From the NCBI GenBank assembly GCA_032718475.1, contig JAUCBJ010009005.1, positions 1 to 57,133 of the forward strand: DNA of 57,133 nt, written 5' to 3'. A program made the position numbers and the translations under genes. The DNA comes from Nemertoderma westbladi (taxonomy: Eukaryota; Xenacoelomorpha; Nemertodermatida; Nemertodermatidae). Positions 47,229-57,133 of this stretch are shown one piece after another. How positions within the stretch are numbered: the stretch's first letter is position 1; every line of letters begins with the position of its first letter. The notes beneath the pieces are model-generated. The model searched no databases. It saw only the letters and a program-made list of their open reading frames with translations, and was not told the origin of the DNA.

Positions 47229-48465
47229 CATTGTGGGTTCAGTGGGATTTGATGTCCTAATTGGGTGTTGCGAGTGGGACGTTGAGGGCCTGTGTTGCGG
47301 CTGTATCGAGTAGTGCTGTTGTTCCATGATGGTTGAGGTCGTTGTTGAGAGGGGTCCCGACTTTGTGAGCGAAATATATTAGTTGTATTCTGATTGTTAT
47401 ATGGTTGTCGTCCCCTCTGTTGGTTCATTCTAGCAGGCTGTTCGAAATTGTCTGGGCCAATATTTTCCACATGGGAAAAACGGTTGTTGGTATTGGTTCT
47501 AGCCTGATTCTGTCTGTTTTGGTCTGGCCTCCTGTTAGCCTCTGAGAGATTGTTCTCTCTGGTGCCCTGTCTTTTGTAGTTTCTTGGGTCCGGCCTGATA
47601 AAAACAAAGTTGTTCGAAGATGTGGTGGGCTTTTCCCTTGTTTTCCCCGGGGTATTCAGAAGTGACATGTGTTTCGCCGATCTGTAGAATTCTTTACCGC
47701 GATTCCACCGTTCATCATTTTAGTTTTTCCGGATCTCCAGCACCTTTTCCCATATTGCTTGCAGATTTTGTGTTGCTATAGGATTCCCGGATGTCTTGAA
47801 CAGCTCATTACTCTGGGTTATAATGTTATATAATTTGGTTTCTTGTGCATGGCTTGTGCAGCGGAGGCCTGCGATATCGGCCTTTCCCTTTCTTTGGTTA
47901 GGTTCATTCGGACTGTTGTTTTATGTTCGTCTTCACCAGGAATCGCTTTATGCATGAGCTTGTTCAGGACGGATGGCTCCTCGGCATTCAAGCATTCCTC
48001 GTAGGTGTCGGCAATGTTGGTGTCTCGGATCTGGAACCAGTATTGTTTGGACCAGTCGTTCATTTAGTGGGAAATAAGTTGATCGTTTTTGTCCCAGAAA
48101 GCTTTTGTTATTTCGTTTGGATTATGGATTGCGTTGTCTTCCTCTGAGTTGTCGTCTATTTGGATGACGTCATTGTTTGAGTTGCTGCTTGGTTTCGTGC
48201 TTTGGCTAATGATATTGTCAAGTTTTGTTCCAAGGTTGTCGTTTAGTTGGTTAATGGCTTGTGACAATTGATTATTTGCCTGAATGTTTTGGTTGGCCAT
48301 TGTTCTTAGTTCGATACACTCCTTCTCAATTTCAATGCATTTATTAAGTATTGGGCGGAGATGTCCATCTAATGAGGGAATTAAATCGAGTAATTTTGAA
48401 GTCAATTCGATCTGTAGAGATGGTTCGGATTGTGATTGGGTAGTAGACCTCGTGGAACGTTTCAA
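47228..48465 (-). pseudogene. PLE ORF1-like protein with coiled coil, broken
   Basis: The visible N-terminal part (48465-48064) is rich in heptad-like hydrophobics (LLDLIPSLDGHLRPILNKCI, then NNQLSQAINQLNDNLGTKLD), suggesting a coiled coil. It is followed by an acidic Ser/Asn-rich linker. One in-frame TAA at 48064-48066 separates it from MNDWSKQYWFQIRDTNIADT. A frameshift near 47830 and another stop near 47718 lead to a basic Arg/Asn/Gln-rich tail (47668-47228), plausibly RNA-binding. No ATG opens the frame at 48465 (it is TTG), so the true start is lost or further upstream. The identity as ORF1 is inferred from position before the RT. Confidence 0.5.
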
Positions 48466-48646
48466 GTTTCAAGTTTATTCAAGTTATGTCACGTCTGTTG
48501 ACTGATTGTATGTCTTCATTGAATGTTTTTAAATAGTTTCTCAGATCGTTTATCGAGGTTGCGAGGGAGCTCATGGCGAGAGTCAGGCAATATATAGGAA
48601 GTAAGGGCTGGTATAGTTCTTTGTAGCTGGTCTCTCGGTAGATATA

Positions 48647-49286
48647 TAAAATTGAAAAAGTTAGGTTGAGTTCCAAATCATAGTTTGTCCATTAAAATAT
48701 ATTATGTAAATAAATAAAAAATTAATAAATAACTCGAATAAATCAATGTTCAGTATATTAATGTAAACTATAATTAAAAAAACAGCCAGTTTATTGTCAA
48801 TAGAGAGGTTCCTTCATCGGTGTTATTTGGAAGGCTGTTAATAAATTCTTTGGTGTCCCTTAAATAGCTTGGTGTGGATCGTACTAACAACTCGGACAAG
48901 CGTGAAGTTGGGGAATCTATGTTGGCGACGATGGTTCGCGATGACAGGTCACTAGGGAAACTTGTTTCTAGAACACCATCTTCAACTGTGTCGCTAAGGC
49001 GACTTATGGTGTCGGATTTGTGAATTTTGGGAAGGACATGGATGTACCTTGATTTGGGTTTGAAGTTTGTTGCGAGGTAAAAATATTCTTGTCTGGTAAG
49101 TGATTTTTTGTGTATGGTGCAAAGGTCCTTAACCCGGCGGCTTGTCTCTATGTCGTTTTGTGCTGAGGCAGTTTCATAAGTGTTGGTATCGGATAGGTGT
49201 TGATCCACCAGTTGTTCGTATTGATTGTTGGTGAGAATGCAGATAGCTCCACCTTTATCCGCGTTGCAAATATATATGTTGTCACT
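48647..49286 (-). mobile_element. Penelope-like retroelement, partial upstream copy B
   Basis: This is a direct repeat of about 46131-46795. It starts within CNADKGGAICIL, covers VLPKIHKSDTISRLSDTVED, RTIVANIDSPTSRLSELL and RSTPSYLRDTKEF, and ends in the same AT-rich tail as copy A. The match stops at GTTGTCACT (49286). A 5'-truncated copy joined head-to-tail upstream of a longer copy is the usual PLE insertion structure (pseudo-LTR). An open frame remains at 49208-48774. Its tail joins copy A at about 48647. Confidence 0.8.
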
Positions 49287-49471
49287 ATAAAGCCCTAACT
49301 ATCCCCTAACTGCAATTAGGTCATTGGTTGTCGAAAAATGTCATAATTTTTATATGAAATTGTAGGTTTTGTAAGGTTTTATTCAATTAAAGAAAAAAAC
49401 CGAATTTGTTTTTTTAATTACTGTACTGAAGGTTATACTTTTAACCATCCCTGACAGCAGTATTCCGTATA

Positions 49472-49513
49472 GTACCAGTACTGCATGGTAAAACGAACTT
49501 AGATCCTGCAGGG
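49472..49513 (-). repeat. Right arm of the perfect 42-bp inverted repeat around the PLE
   Basis: The exact reverse complement of 45827-45868. Its right end merges into the GAACTTAGATCC array. Confidence 0.9.
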
Positions 49514-50200
49514 CCTGACTGTGATGAACTTAGATCATTGCGAACTTAGGTCCTATATATGTGAACATAGATCCTATCTGGGTGAACATAGATCCTAACT
49601 AGGTGAACTTAGATCCTCACTAGGTCAACTAAGATCCTTTCTAGTGGAACTTAGATTCTAACTAGGTGAACTTAGATCCTACCTGGGTAAACTTAGATCC
49701 TACCTAGGCGAACTTAGGTCCTACCTGTATATATGCGAACATAGATCCTATCTGGGTGAACATAGATCCTAACTAGGTGAACTTAGATCCTCACTAGGTC
49801 AACTAAGATCCTTTCTAGTGGAACTTAGATTCTAACTAGGTGAACTTAGATCCTACCTGGGTAAACTTAGATCCTACCTAGGCGAACTTAGGTCCTACTG
49901 TATATGCGAACATAGATCCTATCTGGGTGAACTTAGATCCTAACTAGGTGAACTTAGATCCTAACTAGGTGAACTTAGATCCTAACTAGGTGAACTTAGA
50001 TCCTCACTCCTAACTTGGTGAACTTGGATCCCACTTTACGCCAATAAAAGCCTTTGGTAATCATCATGCTAGTTGCGAAGCGAACTTAGATCCCACGTCA
50101 GCACGTTGAAAGCAAAGCGAACTTATATCTTATGATATTAAATCCGAATTTATATAAATTCCTTAGCACAGGCTAGAGGAGACGCGAACTTAGATCCCAC
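49494..50200 (+). repeat. 21-bp array built on GAACTTAGATCC
   Basis: The unit is GTGAACTTAGATCCTAACTA plus G, dense from 49494 to 50030, with a roughly 190-bp higher-order repeat (about 49545-49735 recurs at 49735-49920). Further right it becomes scattered single copies reading AAGCGAACTTAGATCCCACG at about 50077 and 50185. Confidence 0.9.
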
Positions 50201-50525
50201 GTGTACTGTGCATTGGCTGCGTTCTACCGATTACAGTACATTGTGTGTTACATTAAAGCATATAAAAGTACTTATAATGATGTAATGAAAATAAGTCATA
50301 TACACTCAAAAGTATTTGCGATCAGTGACTCACCAACAAACTATAATTTACCAATTAATAGCTATTCGTTGCAATGTATTGATGGGTATGATCTACGTTC
50401 GCTTCCCTTCTAGCGTGATAATATTTACAGTACAGTAGGCACCTATAAGCTGATAAGGTCTCCTGGCCTATGGGAATGACATTTCACATTAACACAACTA
50501 CGGTACAGCAATATATGCAAGGTGG

Positions 50526-50660
50526 GATCTAAGTTCGTATGTTGAGGATCTAAATTCATATGAGAAGGATCTAAGTTCGTAAGTTGAGGATCTAAGTTCA
50601 TAATATGGGAAGGATCTAAGTTCGTATGGGAAGAATCTAAGTTCGTATATGGGAAGGATC
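50526..50660 (-). repeat. Inverted cluster of the GAACTTAGATCC motif
   Basis: GGATCTAAGTTCGTA occurs five to six times in 130 bp, which is the same motif on the opposite strand. It ends about 170 bp before the PGM3 start codon, in the likely promoter or 5' UTR. Confidence 0.85.
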
Positions 50661-50830
50661 ACCCCAGTAATTCGTAGGACCGCCTGTTACAGTGTTACTG
50701 TGTTAGCTACCGCTTTTTTCCCTCTACACTCCAGCACTCTAGTGGCTGGTGATATCAGCGAACATCCGTTAACCCAGTTCCTCAACCACAGACAGGCAGT
50801 CAGCAGCCACAGAAACAGAACTGAACCACG

Positions 50831-53800
50831 ATGGACTGGGAGAGCAGTTTATCCTCAGTCTCTCTAACTCTTTCCACGGAAACGAACCTGCGATCGCCGT
50901 TGGACGTCTTATACAACTACGGTACTGCAGGTTTCCGCATGGAAGCGAGTCTTCTTCCTCCGGTAGCTTACCGTATGGGGCTCTTAGCGGTGTTACGGTC
51001 GTCCGCGTTGGCGGGTCGCTGCGTGGGCTGCGTGATAACCGCGTCCCACAATCCGGTTGGGGACAACGGAATCAAACTGGTCGATCCATCTGGGGAAGTT
51101 CTGGAGGTAGAATGGGAGAAATACGCGGCGGAGTTAGCGAACGCTAATAGAGAACGCGTTCTAGAACTCATAACGAGTATACGTAGTAAGGAATGCGTAG
51201 GGGTTGTGGAATCTAGTGTTCTAGTCGCCATGGATACGCGTCCCAGTGGGTGGGGATTGTCGGAACTGTTTATGCGAGGTGTGGTAGACCTTGGGGGTAC
51301 GGCTACACATATGGGACGACTGACAACCCCCCAGCTCCACTACGCCGTACTGTGTCGGGACCAGCCCAGCTACGGTCTCCCGACCAAACTCGGTTACCTC
51401 GAGAAGTTCTCGACGGCTTTCGAATCGTTTATGTCGTCTATCGGGAACGTTGAGACCCCGCTTGTAGTCGATTGCGCTAACGGCGTCGGGGCAGACGCGT
51501 TGCGAGCCTTTAGCCCTCAGCTTCGATCGCTCCAGATTGAGTTGATCAACTCGGGTTCGAGCGGGTTGAACGAGCGTTGTGGCGCGGATTACGTTAAACT
51601 CCACCGTCTCCCCGGGTTTACGATTCTCCCCGGTTTCCGTTACTGCTCGCTGGACGGCGACGCGGATCGCGTGGTCTACTACTACCTCCGGGACGACGGA
51701 GTTTTTCGGCTTCTCGACGGAGATAAGATCGCGGCGCTTCTCGCTGGCTATTTGAGCGAGTTGCTGAGCTCGTCGGGGCTCCAACTTAGTCTCGGTGTAG
51801 TCCAGACCGCCTACGCCAACGGAAACGCAACCCGGTATTATTATTATTATTTATTTATTATTTTTATTCGGACCGAGATAAATGTAAATATTTTATTCAC
51901 TAATTAAAAATTTAAGTTTAATAAGATAGTTTAATAGTAAAATAAAATAGTTTAATAGTAAAATAAAATAGTTTAATAGTAAAATTAAATAGTTGAATAG
52001 TAAAATAAAATAGTTTAATAATAAAATATAATAGTTTAATAGTAAAATATAATAGTTTTAATAGTGAAATAAAATAGTTTTAATAGTAAAATAAAATAGT
52101 TTTAATAGTAAAATAAAATAGTTTTGATAGTGAAATAAAATAGTTTTAATAGTAAAATATAATAGTTTAATAGTAAAATAAAATAGTTTTAATAGTAAAA
52201 TAAAATAGTTTTAATAGTAAAATAAAATAGTTTTGATAGTGAAATAAAATAGTTTTAATAGTAAAATAAAATAGTTTAATAGTAAAATAAAATAGTTTAA
52301 TAGTAAAATTAAATAGTTTAATAGTAAAATTAAATAGTTTAATAGTAAAATAAAATAGTTTAATAGTAAAATTAAATAGTTTAATAGTAAAATTAAATAG
52401 TTTAATAGTAAAATATAATAGTTTTAATAGTGAAATAAAATAGGTTTAATAGTAAAATAAAATAGTTTTAATAGTAAAATAAAATAGTTTTGATAGTGAA
52501 ATAAAATAGGTTTAATAGTAAAATAAAATAGTTTAATAGTAAAATTAAATAGTTTAATAGTAAAATTAAATAGTTTAATAGTAAAATATAATAGTTTTAA
52601 TAGTGAAATAAAATAGGTTTAATAGTAAAATAAAATAGTTTTAATAGTAAAATAAAATAGTTTTGATAGTGAAATAAAATAGGTTTAATAGTAAAATAAA
52701 ATAGTTTAATAGTAAAATTAAATAGTTTAATAGTAAAATTAAATAGTTTAATAGTAAAATAAAATAATTTAGCAGTAAAATAAAATAGTTTTGATAGTGA
52801 AATAAAATAGGTTTAATAGTAAAATAAAATAGTTTTAATAGTAAAATAAAATAGTTTTAATAGTAAAATATAATAGTTTTAATAGTAAAATATAATAGTT
52901 TTAATAGTGAAATAAAATAGTTTTAATAGTAAAATAAAATAGTTTTAATAGTAAAATAAAATAGTTTTGATAGTGAAATAAAATAGGTTTAATAGTAAAA
53001 TAAAATAGTTTAATAGTAAAATTAAATAGTTTAATAGTAAAATTAAATAGTTTAATAGTAAAATAAAATAATTTAGCAGTAAAATAAAATAGTTTTGATA
53101 GTGAAATAAATTGGTTTAATAGTAAAATAAAATAGTTTTAATAGTAAAATAAAATAGTTTTGATAGTGAAATAAAATAGGTTTAATAGTAAAATAAAATA
53201 GTTTAATAGTAAAATTAAATAGTTTAATAGTAAAATTAAATAGTTTAATAGTAAAATAAAATAATTTAGCAGTAAAATAAAATAGTTTAATAGTAAAATA
53301 AAATAGTTTTGATAGTGAAATAAAATAGTTTTAATAGTAAAATAAAATAGTTTTAATAGTAAAATAAAATAGTTTTGATAGTAAAATAAAATAGTTTATT
53401 ATTAAATTTACTTTATTAGGTACGTCGCCGCGATACCTCGAGTTCAACTCGTCGTCACTAAAACCGGGGTGAAACATTTACACGGCCGAGCAGTGGAGTT
53501 CGACATCGGGGTTTACTTCGAGGCCAACGGCCACGGTACCGTGGTATACAGCCCTGCGTCCATCAAAGCCATCCGTAACTGCTCCGGTAACCCGGCCGGT
53601 AGACGGCTCCTTGCTCTCTACGAACTGACCAATCAAGCGGTAGGAGACGCCGTGTCCGATATCCTATTGGTTGAAGCTATACTCGCCGCTAAGGGTATCT
53701 CTATCAGCCAATGGGATGCCTTTTACGAGGATTTACCGAGTAGGCAGTTGAAAGTGAAAGTAATAGATAGACTGTCGATAGTTACCAACGATACGGAGAC

Positions 53801-53978
53801 CGCTGTTATTAAACCCACAGGTCTCCAGGGGTCTATAGACGCAGTGGTCTCTAAGACCTCATCCGGTAGAAGTTTCATTCGCCCCTCCGGTACGGAGGAC
53901 ATTGTCAGGGTCTACGCAGAGGCTCAAACTCAAACACTCGCTGACCAGCTGGCCTCCAACGTAGCTAATCTATTATGA
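50831..53978 (+). CDS. PGM3: Phosphoacetylglucosamine mutase (two exons)
   Basis: The exons are 50831-51834 and 53420-53978, joined within a CGG arginine codon (CG|G), giving 520 residues; the human protein is 542 and has a longer C-terminus. The enzyme converts GlcNAc-6-phosphate to GlcNAc-1-phosphate in cytosolic UDP-GlcNAc synthesis, using Mg2+ and a phosphoserine. Visible family motifs are YGTAGFR (about 30-36), the active-site ITASHNP with Ser72, TTPQLHY (165-171), VVDCANGVGA, the metal-binding DGDADR (275-280), VVQTAYANGNATR (323-335), TKTGVKHLH and FDIGVYFEANGHGT across the start of exon 2, and the phosphate-binding RPSGTED (489-495). ATG 50831 sits in ACCACGATGG and places the motifs at the expected distances. 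TGA is 53976-53978. All catalytic residues I can check are present. Confidence 0.96.
51835..53419 (+). other. PGM3 intron (GT-AG, phase 2)
   Basis: Donor CCCG|GTATTATT and acceptor TTTATTAG|GTACGTC. Removing it restores the conserved stretch NGNATRYVAAIPRVQLVVTK, whereas reading through adds a poly-Tyr extension and stops at 51907. Almost all of the intron is minisatellite. Confidence 0.92.
51905..53395. repeat. AT-rich 21/22-bp minisatellite filling the PGM3 intron
   Basis: About 68 units of AAAATAAAATAGTTTAATAGT (21 bp) or a 22-bp form with TTTTAATAGT. Variants AATTAAATAG, AATATAATAG, TTTTGATAGTG and AATTTAGCAGT recur in a fixed order every few hundred bases, showing higher-order duplication. 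It stops about 25 bp before the splice acceptor. Confidence 0.95.
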
Positions 53979-54085
53979 TTTATGAATATTAAATATGGTG
54001 TTGGCAGTAATGGTGGCGTTAATTCATTAATTATGTGCATTAGTGTCAGGTTTTATATGCAATAATAGCTATGGTAGAGGTTTGG

Positions 54086-54319
54086 GGGTCAGAGTAAAAC
54101 GCGGATCCGGATCCGGACTCTACATTTAACATTGTCCCTACGGAAGTCGATTTTTTTTACATTTTTATAACTCCCAAAAATAAAACTATAACGTCATGTT
54201 CTATTGACTTTAGTTTATTGTTTTCGTTAAAATAACGTGCCACTGTAACCTGCTCCTTTCCCTTAATTGATAATTTTGGAATCCGGATCCGGATCGGGAT
54301 CCGCGTTTTACACCTACCC
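54086..54319. mobile_element. 234-bp MITE with 9-bp target-site duplication
   Basis: The direct repeat GAGGTTTGG lies at 54077-54085 and 54320-54328. Inside it the termini are inverted: both ends begin GGGT, differ in the next four bases, then share GTAAAACGCGGATCC, followed by near-matching GATCCGGATCCGGA. There is no ORF. The 9-bp duplication is the size typical of Mutator-like elements; this superfamily call is an inference. Confidence 0.75.
54179..54184 (+). promoter_or_regulatory. Possible polyadenylation signal for PGM3, inside the MITE
   Basis: AATAAA about 200 bp after the PGM3 stop is the first such hexamer I noticed downstream. It lies within the MITE, so if used the 3' end was supplied by the insertion. 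Confidence 0.25.
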
Positions 54320-54328
54320 GAGGTTTGG

Positions 54329-56019
54329 TATATTGGTGCAGTGATATTTATTGTGTAGAACGTTTTTAATTGTGTAACTTATATTTTTCTTATATTTTGA
54401 CATGTCCTGGTCTATATAGTTTTTAGTCTTAATTTTTTGGGTGACTTAGAATGTGGAGTTAGCATGGTGCAACGGGCATTGGTGCAGCTATAATATTTAC
54501 GTAGCTGTGCGTTTTATTTGATAGACTGGGAAGGTTTGAGAGACGAACGAACGAACTTCAATTATTATTAATTATACTCAATCTATTCTACTGTGTTCTG
54601 TACAACATAATTAGTTAAGGTAAAAAATATATTTAATTCCACGAAATTACATTTTTAGACCTAATAATCCGGGGGGGGGGGGGGGGGGTGTGGTCAATAC
54701 TCAATACCCCACCGCTTTAGTTTTTGGTTATATCTCTGAAACAAATGGAGTTGGAAATCAGAATTTTTAATTTTGCTTTTCCTAAAATCTTGTTCGCGCT
54801 TTTAGACTTTTAACAGTTTAACCTGCTAATTTATGTGTCTTATGGTGTCTGACAGCCCATACTAAATATGACCACAGCCGAAGTCAGTCTAGCGCGGCGT
54901 ATGACCCACCATGTGTGGGAGACAGAATTCTTTGGCAGAGAGAGGGGTAGGCTACTTTGTATTATTCGATTGATCTCTACTATATAATCTCTAAAAACTA
55001 TGTTTATTTTCAGGGCAATACCAACAGTTCCTCTAGATGCTGCGCTTTAAATACCACACAGAGTTATGACTTATACTAATTACAACGGATGGTCATGAGA
55101 CAGCACAGTGTTTACATTCTTTAGGAATGTATCATTAATCATTCACACTCACTTAACTGACAATAGTACTGAAATACGCTAAATTTGCCGACTGTCACCA
55201 ATTTTACACACATATAAGGAGAAATTTAGCTCACATACGTTAGGTTTATGAAATAGCATAGATTCATACAGACCACTGTAATTTGAGCCAAGCAATTGTT
55301 ACTAATGTTCCCCTCTGCTTACCTCAATAATAAAGAAAGTCAAGGGAATTATCGATTATTCATAAGTATTCTCCAAATATAAGCATCAATTAAATAGGTT
55401 ACAAACCACAGTAATAATAACAGTATAAAAACAGTATAAGGTATGCGGTGCCGGCAGTGTCAACAGTTAGACGTCAGCAAGTTTGAGTGTAAGCAGAAAG
55501 ATTGAGTGGAAAGTTAATAGATTTGCGTTCTATGATTCTCTCTGTCCGCTGATGGTTCTGGGCGGCGAAGACAAAGTCAGAATGAAGGATTTTGTCGCAT
55601 TTACATTTACATAATGTAAACAAAGGCCGGTTAACTGAAAACTTGACGAAAAATAACATAGGCCCTATGGATAAAGAAACAACTGGCTAAGTTCGTCATT
55701 GTGGCTCTGTACCAAAACAGACGCTAGAGGGCATAAGTCTATACATTCTACAATCCCTTGAAATAATGCTGGCCTTTTAGAGTAGTTCGCGAATTGCACA
55801 AAAACGACACATTTTTAACACAAAATCATTAACAAATCTTTCGGCATCATAATTATGAAAACCGTTTTTAAACATCCCGAGTAGTTTTCGAGATTTAGCA
55901 CAATTTTTGAAACCTTTCTTTTGGTACTATTTCTGAGACATTTTATGAAAATTCTATAGTTTGTAATATTAATTGTATCATCTCTATTTTTGAATTTCAC
56001 TCTTTTGGGGTTTGCAATT
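54329..56019. other. AT-rich intergenic DNA with an 18-base poly-G tract
   Basis: Poly-G lies at 54671-54688. No gene, tRNA or clear repeat family was recognised; the short ORFs near 55474 and 55815 match nothing I know. Confidence 0.5.
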
Positions 56020-56500
56020 CGATGTAATCATATAAAACGTGCTACTGAAAGTGAAAAACCTTCCATATTTTCCTTGCTGAAATTTAGCATATGAAGTACA
56101 AGTAAACTAGCTGCGTCTATGTGGGACGGTACTCCATCTAAACTTCTAAAGTTTGCCGCTAGAGGGCGAAATATCTGAAAGTGAAAACCTTCTCTCATTT
56201 CGTTATTTGTTATCCGTGAAACTTGGCTGAAACTTGGCATATAAACATACCAGTGCCAGACCACGACCATCCCTAGGCTGCGTCTTTGTTTGGACGGCAA
56301 TCCCTCCGCAGTTCTCCAGTTTATTGCTAGTGGGCTGAACTGAAGTTAGAAATGTCTAAAACGAAAACTTTCACCAATTTTATAATCCTTTCTTCATGAT
56401 AGATACCTGCCATATATTTCTAGACCTCAGATTGAGTTTTTGTGAGGTCTTTAAATCGCCTGCAGTTAACCAGTCAGCCTCTAGGCGGTAAAGCGATTAT
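56020..56500. repeat. Diverged tandem-like repeats, about 160-175 bp each
   Basis: Three stretches share an order of short words. These are AAAGTGAAAA(A)CCTTC, then CTGAAA(C)TTNGCATAT, then CTGCGTCT-TGGACGG, then GCTAGAGGGC or GCTAGTGGGC. They begin near 56046, 56179 and 56358 (the third is weakest). Similarity is moderate and boundaries are uncertain. Confidence 0.4.
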
Positions 56501-56989
56501 GGGACATCTTAAATTTTGAATTCTTTCGAGTTGACAGCCCTGACACTTAACTTAAGTTTGTGTGGACAATGTCCATGTCTTGCTGAGGGACTAAATTTGC
56601 CACGGAAACCACTAATAACCAACCAAATTAGGCCGCGATATGGCGCTGGATTTTACAATGCCACACGCCATGACCTCCTTACTTATACCAACAAACTCTA
56701 CCCAACCAGCAAATGAATAATGAAAGTAAAAGTGACGAAACTTACAGGAGTGTCGGTTCTGGCTGACATCTGAACTGAAGGTGGTATAGTAGTCCTACAG
56801 TGCGCATATTCCCAACATAGAGTGTCGTTTCAGCCTTTGGAAGTATTTCTGGGCGTCTAATTGGCTGTTCTTTAAATAAGCTCACCTCATTGGCTAACAC
56901 TCTCCAAAGCCAAATGGTGTGTCGGTTTCGGTCTAATTGCCAGAAGGGATGTCGGTTGGAGAGTTTTTCTAATTCACTAATCTTTGGTG

Positions 56990-57133
56990 TGGGGCGAGCC
57001 ACGAAGTGAGTGAGCTTTAGCGTAGTGGTACCATTAATCAACCTGTCGTTCTGTGGGGCGAGCCACGAAGTGAGTGAGCCTTAGCGTAGTGGTACCATTA
57101 ATCAACCTGTCGTTCTGTCGTTCTGTCATTCTG
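56990..57133. repeat. 64-bp tandem repeat cut by the window end
   Basis: GGGGCGAGCCACGAAGTGAG starts at 56991 and again at 57055, with only one difference in the following 60 bases (AGCTTTAG against AGCCTTAG). It ends with short TCGTTCTG repeats at the window edge, so the copy number is unknown. Confidence 0.88.

Larger units (their letters stand above)
46131..48646 (-). mobile_element. Penelope-like retroelement, main copy, decayed
   Basis: Read on the minus strand, this carries an ORF1-like region (about 48465-47228) followed by the N-terminal part of a Penelope-like reverse transcriptase (about 47228-46270) and an AT-rich 3' tail with a run of about 20 T. The RT part shows the PLE hallmarks VINFSGTKLTTNQ, LLKLGLNFTPTPRP, CNADKGGAICIL, LSDTNTYET, VLPKIHK and RSTPSYLRDTKEF. 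It stops right after LLTIN, which is where the first catalytic aspartate motif would follow. No palm, fingers-thumb or GIY-YIG endonuclease region is present. Several stops and frameshifts are visible. Confidence 0.8.

Noticed and set aside
46131-49286. Hammerhead ribozyme in the PLE repeats
   Set aside because: Some PLEs carry them, so I looked for the CTGATGA...GAAA core in both orientations near the pseudo-LTR junctions and found no convincing match.
51221-51784. 187-codon ORF antisense to PGM3 exon 1
   Set aside because: A shadow of the conserved PGM3 frame.
56742-57041. 99-codon minus-strand ORF at the right end
   Set aside because: It matches no domain I know, and it overlaps the 64-bp tandem repeat.

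Overview
This window looks like repeat-dense nuclear DNA from an animal, most likely a marine invertebrate; I cannot name the species. The grounds are two eukaryotic housekeeping genes (DCAF13/SOF1-like and PGM3/AGM1-like), a canonical GT-AG intron, remnants of non-LTR and Penelope-like retrotransposons, a tRNA-related SINE-like insert and MITE-like elements. I see no bacterial operons, phage genes, rRNA genes or CRISPR arrays.

Layout. 1-195 is the C-terminal tail of a non-LTR retrotransposon ORF. 232-25930 is one continuous satellite array of 46-bp units and a 50-bp variant, roughly 540 copies, with nested higher-order repeats and two large internal duplications. 25931-28990 is AT-rich intergenic DNA holding a SINE-like insert. 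29508-30854 (minus) is an intact, intronless DCAF13/SOF1 gene whose 3' end runs into a 21-bp minisatellite. 31068-34844 is a palindromic, transposon-like element with inverted arms, carrying a non-LTR fragment and a duplicated unknown ORF segment. 35301-36267 is a MITE-like element with 29-bp inverted termini. 36893-40200 is a 10-bp-period array. 40845-45309 is an 18-bp array with a BamHI site in nearly every unit. 46131-49286 (minus) is a tandem, decayed Penelope-like element (PLE), set between perfect 42-bp inverted repeats. 49494-50655 is a 21-bp array based on GAACTTAGATCC, with a strand switch. 50831-53978 (plus) is the two-exon PGM3 gene, whose 1,585-bp intron is almost wholly an AT-rich 21/22-bp minisatellite. 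54086-54319 is a 234-bp MITE with a 9-bp target duplication. The right end holds diverged repeats and a 64-bp tandem repeat cut by the window edge.

The two host genes are unrelated: one acts in nucleolar 18S rRNA processing, the other in UDP-GlcNAc synthesis. The main feature of the window is the repeats. About 36 kb of 57 kb is tandem repeat, in at least six unrelated families with periods of about 46/50, 21, 10, 18, 21 and 21/22 bp. Each family shows signs of segmental amplification, and two of them abut or fill parts of the two genes.
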